64,000 nt of DNA from NORP233 sp050186825 (GTDB taxonomy: Bacteria > Planctomycetota > J058), in NCBI GenBank assembly GCA_050186825.1, contig JBFWYD010000020.1:76667-140666 (forward strand), read 5' to 3'. Shown here piece after piece: positions 58,814 to 64,000 of this stretch; the first letter of the stretch is position 1; each line of letters starts with the position of its first letter. Position numbers and translations under genes: made by a program. The notes under the pieces are model-generated. The model did no database searches, was not told where the DNA came from, and was given only the letters and a program-made list of their open reading frames with translations.

Positions 58814-59583
58814 TCGTCACCTTGCGGGGGGCTGGCAGGTTGGGCCTCGGCGGACGTGCGTGCCCGAGCGCGCGCGCAGCAGGCGCAGGCTCGCTCGCGC
58901 GGACCGCCGCAGGTCCTGCAGACGGCGGGGGCGGGCAGGTCGCTCGGGAGCGGCCACTCGACCACGGTGGCGGGGCCGCTCGCGGAGCGGCGAGCCGGCG
59001 TCGCTCGCGCTCGAGGCGCGCCGGCACCTGCGCCCGGCTCGTGCGTCAGCAGCCCTGCGAAGCGCGCGGGGGGTAGGGGGAGATAGAGCGCAGCGGGCTC
59101 GACGAGAGGAGTCGCCGCGCCCGATCCGGAGGGCGGGCTGGCGGGAGCGGCAGAGGGTCGCGGTCGCGGCGGTGGCGCGGCGCGGTGGGTCACGCGCGGG
59201 GCGCGATGGCGGCGAACCAGGCAGGCGATGGGCTGCACGGCCAGCTCGACCGCGAACACGGGGGCCGCCACGGCGAGCCCTGCGACGGAGCCGAGGGCGA
59301 TGGGGGCCTTGATCGGGCCGAGCCCCACGGCGTGGCGCTGGTCGACGACCGCGCACACCGCGACCGTGACCGGCAGGGCCGCGACCGCGAGCGGGACGCC
59401 CGTGACGAGGGTCGTGCAGGAGTAGGTCGTGGCGCTGAGCGGGAAGCGCTCCTGGAGCTGCTCGCTGGGGTGCACGAACAGGCAGCCCTCGCGGGCGCAG
59501 CCGGAGAGCAGGGTCAGGGGCAGGAGCAGCGCGGCGAGTGCGGCGCGAGTGGGCCGCGCGCCAGGGGGCTGCGGACGGCTCAC
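58810..59583 (-). CDS. lipoprotein with C-terminal Cys motif, paralogue 2
   Basis: 257 residues from GTG 59583 (GTGA overlap with the preceding gene). Lipobox LTLLSGC, core TTLVTGVPLAVAALPVTVAV, a second hydrophobic segment (IALGSVAGLAVAAPVFAVEL), Pro/Ala linker, VVEWPLPSDLPAPAVCRTCG and ACACCARARA. The second Cys pair is C-x-C-C, so the ribbon may be degenerate. Clear paralogue of both neighbours. Function unknown. Confidence 0.72.
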   Translation of the reverse strand: MSRPQPPGARPTRAALAALLLPLTLLSGCAREGCLFVHPSEQLQERFPLSATTYSCTTLVTGVPLAVAALPVTVAVCAVVDQRHAVGLGPIKAPIALGSVAGLAVAAPVFAVELAVQPIACLVRRHRAPRVTHRAAPPPRPRPSAAPASPPSGSGAATPLVEPAALYLPLPPARFAGLLTHEPGAGAGAPRARATPARRSASGPATVVEWPLPSDLPAPAVCRTCGGPRERACACCARARARTSAEAQPASPPQGDE

Positions 59584-60377
59584 CGCCCGCCCTGGCCCGC
59601 CTCGTCGTCCCAGAAGCGCGGGTCGGCCCAGGGCGGGAGCTCGCTGGAGCCGTGGCGCGCGGGGACCGGACGACCGCACTCGGGGCAGCGGATCGTGGCG
59701 TCGGGGCGGTGGCAGAAGGGGCAGGTGTGCGGGCGGGGACGGGTCGTGTCGGGCGTGCCGCGGACGCGACCGCCGGCGACTCGAGCTCGCGTGGGCGTGG
59801 GGGCCGACTCGACCGGGGCGTCGTCGTCCTCTCGTGCGGTCGGCTGGCTGCCGCTCTCGAGCGCGAGTCGCGGAGCGGGGCGCGGAGCAGGGCGCGGAGG
59901 CGGCGGCGGGGCAGGGCGAGGGGCCGGCGCGGGGACGCTCTCGACCGGGGGCGGCGAGGCCGCGGGGGCCGGGTGCCTGCGCCGCCAGGGCGCCTCCGCG
60001 GAGCGATGGCGGAGTCCCCGCAGCCCGTGGACCAGAGCCTTGAGCGGGAAGCCGATCCCCACCTCGGCCACGAGGATCGGCGCCGCGATGGCCGCGCCGG
60101 GGATGACCCCGATCATGGCGGGCGCCGCGAGCACGGCCAGGCCGCCCCAGCCGCTCTGGTGCATCGCGATGGGGAAGGTGATCGGGAGGGCGGCGACCGC
60201 GACGGGGACCCCGGTCAGGGCCACGCCGGCCATGAAGGCCGTGGTGGTGACGGGGATCGCCTTCCGGGTGCCCTCGCTCGGCTCGAACAGCTCGGTCAGG
60301 GTCGAGCAGCCGGCGCTCGAGAGCACCAGCGGGATCAGCCCCAGCACCACCCAACGACTCGCGCTTCGTCCGCTCAT
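59580..60377 (-). CDS. lipoprotein with C-terminal zinc-ribbon-like motif, paralogue 1
   Basis: 265 residues, ATG 60377, first of three coupled genes. Lipobox-like LVLSSAGC, core AGVALTGVPVAVAALPITFP, second hydrophobic region (APAMIGVIPGAAIAAPILVA), a long Pro/Ala/Arg linker, then CPFCHRPDATIRCPECGRPV, a complete C-x2-C...C-x2-C zinc ribbon, and WADPRFWDDEAG. The same three-part design as the next two genes suggests successive duplication. Confidence 0.75.
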   Translation of the reverse strand: MSGRSASRWVVLGLIPLVLSSAGCSTLTELFEPSEGTRKAIPVTTTAFMAGVALTGVPVAVAALPITFPIAMHQSGWGGLAVLAAPAMIGVIPGAAIAAPILVAEVGIGFPLKALVHGLRGLRHRSAEAPWRRRHPAPAASPPPVESVPAPAPRPAPPPPPRPAPRPAPRLALESGSQPTAREDDDAPVESAPTPTRARVAGGRVRGTPDTTRPRPHTCPFCHRPDATIRCPECGRPVPARHGSSELPPWADPRFWDDEAGQGGR

Positions 60378-60658
60378 GGTTCCCCTCTCGTCGCGGCGCC
60401 CAGGCTCGAACGCCGGCCTCGAGCGCCACGCGGGGGTCTTTCGCGAAGCTCGTGCCGCCGCGCGTCACGCGCGGGGGCGTGCGCGGACGGCCGTCATGCC
60501 AAGTCCTTGCAGGGCATGGGCTGGCTGTGGCCCGTCCGCGTCGCCACACAGCGGCACTCGGGACCAGGTCGGGCGTCGAAGGTGGGGGTCGGGCGGGAGA
60601 AGTTCGACGGCAGGAGGCCGAACGCGCCGGCGCCCCGGAACGCGCTCCGGGAACGAGA
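60378..60658. other. intergenic region between lipoprotein cluster and tRNA-Lys
   Basis: No gene supported. Contains a short inverted repeat, CATGCC...GGCATG, near 60494-60518 and presumably the promoter of the lipoprotein cluster. Confidence 0.4.
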
Positions 60659-60684
60659 AGGGCGGCGCCAGGTGGCGCCGCCCT
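60659..60684 (-). terminator. terminator of tRNA-Lys
   Basis: A 12-bp perfect GC stem (AGGGCGGCGCCA/TGGCGCCGCCCT) with a 2-nt loop begins 5 nt after the tRNA 3' end, followed on the minus strand by TTCTCGTTCC. Confidence 0.75.
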
Positions 60685-60688
60685 CGTA

Positions 60689-60761
60689 TACACCGTCAGG
60701 GACTCGAACCCCGAACCCGCTGGTTAAGAGCCAGCTGCTCTACCGATTGAGCTAACGGTGC
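60689..60761 (-). tRNA. tRNA-Lys (anticodon CTT)
   Basis: 73 nt. Acceptor GCACCGT pairs with ACGGTGT (one G-U), D arm GCTCAATCGGTAGAGC with the conserved GG, anticodon stem GCTGG/CCAGC with loop CTCTTAA, T arm with canonical loop TTCGAGT. Discriminator A; CCA is not encoded. Anticodon CTT reads AAG lysine codons, dominant in this GC-rich genome. Confidence 0.95.
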
Positions 60762-60772
60762 AAGTGGGGCGG

Positions 60773-60801
60773 ATTCTAGGGATGAGCCCGGGGGGTGGCA
60801 A
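60773..60801 (-). promoter_or_regulatory. promoter of tRNA-Lys
   Basis: On the minus strand TTGCCA (60796-60801) and TAGAAT (60773-60778) are separated by exactly 17 bp, and the -10 ends 11 bp before the tRNA 5' end. Confidence 0.75.
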
Positions 60802-60866
60802 GCCTCGCGCGCACCGCGGTAGGTCGGGCCGCCAAGTCGTTCGCTGGCACGGAGTCGAGCCGCGCG

Positions 60867-61154
60867 TCAGCGCGCGGGCAGCCCGTGGCGCTCGACGTAG
60901 GAGCGGACCAGGCGCTCGAGGGCGTCGCGCTGGCTGAGGCCACGCGCCTGACAGGCCGCGCGGAAGGCGTCGACGAGCTGGCCGGGGAGCTCGGCCGCGA
61001 GGCGCTTGCGCGGGCCCGAGAACGCGGCCTCGTCCTCCTGCGCGCTCGTGCGCGGGGGCGGGGCCGTGTCGAGCAGGCGGCGCAGGACGTCGTGGCTGGG
61101 GACGGAGGCGCGGGGGCCAGCGGGCCGGGGGCCCGGCGCGGCGCGACGCTTCAC
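60867..61154 (-). CDS. small ribbon-helix-helix-like partner of ParA
   Basis: 95 residues from GTG 61154 in GTGA overlap with the ParA-like gene. Basic, Pro/Arg-rich N-terminal half, then KRLAAELPGQLVDAFRAACQ and RGLSQRDALERLVRSYVERH. The strand-helix-helix pattern (short beta LAAEL, two helices with a turn at RGLSQ) resembles CopG/ParG-type DNA-binding proteins that accompany ParA ATPases. Too short to be ParB. It would be the centromere- or promoter-binding partner; this is inferred from the pairing. Confidence 0.65.
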   Translation of the reverse strand: MKRRAAPGPRPAGPRASVPSHDVLRRLLDTAPPPRTSAQEDEAAFSGPRKRLAAELPGQLVDAFRAACQARGLSQRDALERLVRSYVERHGLPAR

Positions 61155-61816
61155 GCGGCCTCCTCCGCGCTGGGCCGGACGGCGCCGGGCTGGACCGCGA
61201 GGCCCAGGAAGCAGAGGACCTCGTCCAGCAGCGCGTCGCGCTCGGTCTCGGCGGCGCGGCGGACCGAGCGCGGCAGGGCGCCGAGGCCCGCGCTCCCCAG
61301 CCGGCGGTAGGCCGTGCGCTCGGTCAGCCACACCCGGGTCACGGGCCAGCCCAGGCGGCCGAGGACCTCGAGCAGCTCCTGGGCGAGGACCTCGCGCAGA
61401 TCGACCTTGTTGGGGACCACGAGCGCGCGGGGCAGCCCGCCGCGGAGCTCCTGGGCGCGGCGGAGCTGGGTGAGGGTCGTGGAAAGCGTGTGGAGATCGA
61501 AGGCGGAGGGGACCGCGGGCACGATGGCCACGTCGGCCAGCGCCATGGCGGTGTTGAACTCGACGCCGATCCCGGAGGGGAGATCGAGCAGGGTCAGCTC
61601 GTCCGAGTCCTTGAGCCGGCGGAGGTGGGTGGGGAAGACCTCCCGCACCTCGGGCAGGCGACCCTCGGCGCGCTCGGCCAGGGCCGCGAGCGAGGCCTGC
61701 CGGTCACCGTCCACGAGGCGGAAGGGGATCCCGCGCGCGTGGAGGCCTTCGGCCAGGAGCGCCGCCAGGGTCGTCTTGCCGGCCCCGCCCTTCTCCGATG
61801 CGAAGCAAACGAGCAT
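61151..61816 (-). CDS. ParA/MinD-family ATPase
   Basis: 221 residues. Deviant Walker A at the N-terminus, SEKGGAGKTTLAALLAEGLH (K-G-G-x-G-K-T), A' motif VDGDRQASLAALAE, Walker B LTLLDLPSGIGVEFNTAMA, and PNKVDLREVLAQELLEVLG as the base-recognition-type segment. Short, without the N-terminal HTH of plasmid ParA type Ia, so it resembles type Ib/orphan ParAs, such as those positioning plasmids, chemotaxis clusters or carboxysomes. Cotranscribed with the small downstream gene. No adjacent cargo gene is obvious. Confidence 0.9.
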   Translation of the reverse strand: MLVCFASEKGGAGKTTLAALLAEGLHARGIPFRLVDGDRQASLAALAERAEGRLPEVREVFPTHLRRLKDSDELTLLDLPSGIGVEFNTAMALADVAIVPAVPSAFDLHTLSTTLTQLRRAQELRGGLPRALVVPNKVDLREVLAQELLEVLGRLGWPVTRVWLTERTAYRRLGSAGLGALPRSVRRAAETERDALLDEVLCFLGLAVQPGAVRPSAEEAA

Positions 61817-61976
61817 TCCCCGCCTCCTCCATTCCCCTTCGGCCGGGCTGGAGGGTTGTCTTGAGCGCTGAGCCCCGGCTCATTCCAGGAAGAGACTTGC
61901 GGCGGCCGGATCGGATCGGTGTCATGGGCGGCTCGACGCCGCGCGGACCGACCTCCGCGCTCGCGCAGGAGCCTCG

Positions 61977-63353
61977 ATGACCTCCCTCCTCCGCCGCCTG
62001 ACCCCCGCGGCCCTCCTCCTCGCCCTCGCGACCCCGGCTTTGGGAGGCGACCTGGCCGGCATGTGGGGGGTCGAGGGCACCCTCCCCGACGGTACGACCT
62101 ACAGCGGGCAGGCCGCGCTCAGCCCGAGCGACCCTGGCAGCTACCGGATCCAGGGCTCGGCGCGGCTCTCGAACGGCAGGTCCCTGACCTGGACCGCCAC
62201 CGGCGAGCGCACGCAGGACCGGCTCGAGGTCGTGCATCGCGGCTCGCGCGGCCTGGCCGGTCGGATCATGCCCTCGCTCACCGGCAGCAGCCCGCGCGTG
62301 GTCGGCCGCTACGACATCGCGAGCGACGAGCGCTCCTTCGAGGGGACCTTCCAACTCCAGGGGACCAGCGAGCGCGGGCGCGTCCGCTACCAGCGCCTCC
62401 AGGCCCCGCGCGTCACCCCTGTCCAGCCGCGCGTGCGCGTGGCGCAGGGCGACGAGGTGTTGCTCAGCTTCGCGGTCGACCCCACCAGCGCGGCGCCCCT
62501 GCTCTGGGCCGACGGCGATGGCGTGCGCCGCCACCGGACCCGCAACGGGCACCGCGAGGTGCTGGTCGCGGGTGAGACGCCGGGGATCCACAAGGTCTCC
62601 GTGCGGCTGGGGCCGCCCGGCGGGACCGTGTTGGCCGAGGTCGAGGTCGAGGTCGTCCCGGCCGCCCTCGACGACGTGGTCCAGCGCTGCGAGGCGCTGA
62701 CCGCGGCCGGCCAGACCCCGGTCGTGATCTTCGACCTCGACGACACCCTGTTCGACACCCGCTACCGGGTCCGCGCGATCCTGCGCGACTACGGGGCCCA
62801 GATCGGCGACGCGCGCCTCGAGCAGCTCTCGGTCTCGAAGGTCCACTACGACCTGACCGACACCCTGCGGGCGATCGGCTTCAGCAGCGCGGAGATCAAC
62901 GGGAACCTCGGCAAGGACGTCCGTCGCGCCTGGTCGCGCGCGTTCTTCGGCGCCGACGCCTACGACCTCGACGGCCTGATCCGCGGCGCGGTCGCCTACG
63001 TGGAGCGCCTGACCCAGGCCGGTGCCCACGTGGTCTACGTGACCGGGCGGCGCGAGGCGACCCGCCAGAAGTGCGTCGAGGTGCTCCAGCGCGCGGGCTA
63101 CCCGGCGGGCACGCTCTACTGCAAGCCCGACCAGACCAGCATGGCGACCGCTGACTACAAGGAGCGGGTCACGCGCAACAACGTGAGCAAGCTGGGCCGG
63201 ATCGTGGCCGCCTTCGACAACGAGCCCGACAACTGCAACGCCTTCCGCCGCGCGGTCCCCCAGGACGCGCGCGTGGTGTGGCTGGACACGCTCTACAAGC
63301 CGGACCACGGCCCGCTGCTGGCCGGGATCGACACGGTCGCGGACTACCGCTAG
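61977..63353 (+). CDS. secreted HAD-superfamily acid phosphatase-like protein
   Basis: 458 residues; ATG 61977 follows CAGGAGCC. Signal peptide 1-24 (LLLALATPALGG). Residues 25-130 are an N-terminal beta domain with WGVEGTLPDGTTYSGQAALS, probably a lipocalin-like or Ig-like unit; 140-235 is another beta domain. HAD motifs follow: VIFDLDDTLFDTRYRVRAIL (motif I, about 250), HVVYVTGRREATRQKCVEVL (motif II, about 350), a Lys in ADYKERVTRN and VAAFDNEPDNCNAFRRAVPQ (motif IV). The order and VTGR resemble class B/C (HAD-IIIB) exported acid phosphatases. Unusual fusion to an N-terminal binding-type domain. Confidence 0.88.
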   Translation: MTSLLRRLTPAALLLALATPALGGDLAGMWGVEGTLPDGTTYSGQAALSPSDPGSYRIQGSARLSNGRSLTWTATGERTQDRLEVVHRGSRGLAGRIMPSLTGSSPRVVGRYDIASDERSFEGTFQLQGTSERGRVRYQRLQAPRVTPVQPRVRVAQGDEVLLSFAVDPTSAAPLLWADGDGVRRHRTRNGHREVLVAGETPGIHKVSVRLGPPGGTVLAEVEVEVVPAALDDVVQRCEALTAAGQTPVVIFDLDDTLFDTRYRVRAILRDYGAQIGDARLEQLSVSKVHYDLTDTLRAIGFSSAEINGNLGKDVRRAWSRAFFGADAYDLDGLIRGAVAYVERLTQAGAHVVYVTGRREATRQKCVEVLQRAGYPAGTLYCKPDQTSMATADYKERVTRNNVSKLGRIVAAFDNEPDNCNAFRRAVPQDARVVWLDTLYKPDHGPLLAGIDTVADYR

Positions 63354-63521
63354 CTCACGGGCCTGCGGGCCTGAGTCGATCGTCTCGAGCGTAGGTGCTG
63401 GCTGCGTTGAGTCTCCGCGCCCGCCGCGGGGGCTAGGGGAGGGGACCCTAGGTACCCCTCGCCACCCGCGCGGCGAGTCGCAGCCTTCGCGACTTTCTCT
63501 TCCCACCCATTCGGACGGGAA

Positions 63522-63594
63522 TGGCCCAGCCGGGATTTGCACCCGGAACTCCGCCTTCTGAGGGCGGCGCCGTTGCTCGTTAGACCACCGGGCC
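63522..63594 (-). tRNA. atypical tRNA, anticodon CAG, short variable arm
   Basis: 73 nt. Acceptor GGCCCGG/CTGGGCC (one G-U) with discriminator A; anticodon stem CCGCC/GGCGG with loop CTCAGAA, so anticodon CAG (Leu). Leucine tRNAs normally have a long variable arm; this has AGTT only. T arm CCGGG-TGCAAAT-CCCGG has G in place of the universal T55, and the D loop lacks the GG pair. The body resembles tRNA-Glu. May be a pseudo-tRNA or a noncanonical tRNA. Confidence 0.6.
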
Positions 63595-63618
63595 GTGGTG
63601 TCTTGCTTCGCTGTCCGT

Positions 63619-63690
63619 TGACCCGTCCGGGGCTCGCACCCGGTCCACCGGCTTGAAAGACCGGCGCCCTACTGCATGGACCAACGGGCC
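63619..63690 (-). tRNA. atypical tRNA-Glu (anticodon TTC)
   Basis: 72 nt. Acceptor GGCCCGT/ACGGGTC with A73; D stem GTCC/GGGC; anticodon stem CCGGT/GCCGG, loop CTTTCAA, so TTC (Glu); T arm CCGGG-TGCGAGC-CCCGG. As in its neighbour, T55 is G and the D loop (ATGCAGTA) has no GG. All stems pair well, which argues against random decay. Confidence 0.7.
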
Positions 63691-63692
63691 CT

Positions 63693-64000
63693 GATACCCC
63701 CGCCAGGATTGCGCCGCTCGCGGGGAGCGCGCGCAGCGCGCGAGCACCGCGAGCCATTGCCCCGGCGGGTCGTCTCCCCTCCGACGAAGGAGGAGACCCT
63801 CCGATACCCCCGCCAGGACTTGCACCGCGAGCCATTGCCCCGGCGGTCGTCTCCCCTCCGACGAAGGAGGAGACCCTCCGATACCCCCGCCAGGACTTGC
63901 ACCGCTCGCGGGGAGCGCGCGCAGCGCGCGAGCACCGCGAGCCATTGCCCCGGCGGGTCGTCTCCCCTCCGACGAAGGAGGAGACCCTCCGATACCCCCG
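63693..64000 (-). repeat. tandem array of long-hairpin units, continues past window
   Basis: Units at 63693-63802 (110 bp), 63803-63879 (77 bp), 63880-63990 (111 bp) and the start of a fourth at 63991. Each unit on the minus strand contains an outer stem CCGCCGGG/CCTGGCGG and a spacer hairpin GTCTCCTCC...GGAGGGGAGAC. Long units carry an extra 33-34 bp, itself palindromic (GCTCGCGG...CCGCGAGC around GCGCGC). The copies are almost identical. Confidence 0.85.

Noticed and set aside
63693..64000. End-of-window repeats as a CRISPR array
   Set aside because: There are no unique spacers: both the repeated parts and the parts between them are the same from unit to unit, and units differ by one palindromic insertion.

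Overview
The window is chromosomal DNA from a very GC-rich bacterium (roughly 70-75% G+C in the genes). Genes are tightly packed, with many 1-4 bp stop/start overlaps and many GTG starts. The gene mix suggests a member of the Planctomycetota or Myxococcota, or a similar large-genome Gram-negative lineage. That mix is a Hanks-type kinase fused to TPRs, secreted VIT/VWA proteins, a 2,906-residue TPR protein, a rhombosortase with a matching C-terminal anchor, lipoproteins and a P450. This is inference from gene content; no rRNA is present to settle it.

Layout. 1-5.1 kb: a cytochrome P450 cut by the window edge, a coiled-coil secreted protein, a membrane protein, a Uma2-type protein, a VWA protein and a small unknown. 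5.4-13.1 kb (leftward): an smc-scpA-scpB condensin operon followed by an HNH-nuclease-like gene; scpB carries a 430-bp inverted-repeat element full of hexanucleotide repeats. 13.5-22.5 kb (rightward): a four-gene, translationally coupled operon made of two small paralogues flanking a 2,426-residue protein of unknown family and a LysM protein. 22.6-24.4 kb: NTF2-like, DUF2277 and HSL-type esterase genes. 24.4-26.7 kb: a broken kinase remnant, then about 1.9 kb of lower-GC, hairpin-rich DNA with no convincing protein gene, ending in a near-perfect intrinsic terminator on the minus strand. This is the best candidate for an undescribed large structured RNA.

26.8-39.5 kb: a DUF4177-like secreted protein, a haem-oxygenase-fold redox enzyme next to hypF, and the FecR/VIT/VWA/TPR giant. 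39.5-45.0 kb: a HEAT-like protein, a truncated macro-domain gene, two tandem copies of a small PAS-like/Cys-rich protein with a DUF4259 remnant between them, a rhomboid protease, a Pro-rich octapeptide-repeat protein, an SDR and a D-2-hydroxyacid dehydrogenase. 45.1-48.8 kb: the TPR-kinase. 49.1-56.5 kb (leftward): an alpha-2-macroglobulin-like protein, a VIT/VWA protein with a Gly-rich C-terminal sorting tail, and the overlapping rhombosortase gene expected to cleave that tail. 57-60.4 kb: dprA, then three coupled paralogous lipoproteins with C-terminal cysteine motifs. 60.7-63.4 kb: tRNA-Lys with promoter and terminator, a ParA/ribbon-helix-helix-like pair and a secreted HAD phosphatase. 63.5-64.0 kb: two atypical tRNAs with altered D and T loops, preceded on their strand by a tandem array of hairpin units that runs off the window.

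Functional themes are chromosome organisation and DNA uptake (SMC-ScpAB, DprA, ParA), cell-surface protein display (VIT/VWA, A2M-like, rhombosortase, lipoproteins), and two unexplained systems: the four-gene giant-protein operon and the structured non-coding region.
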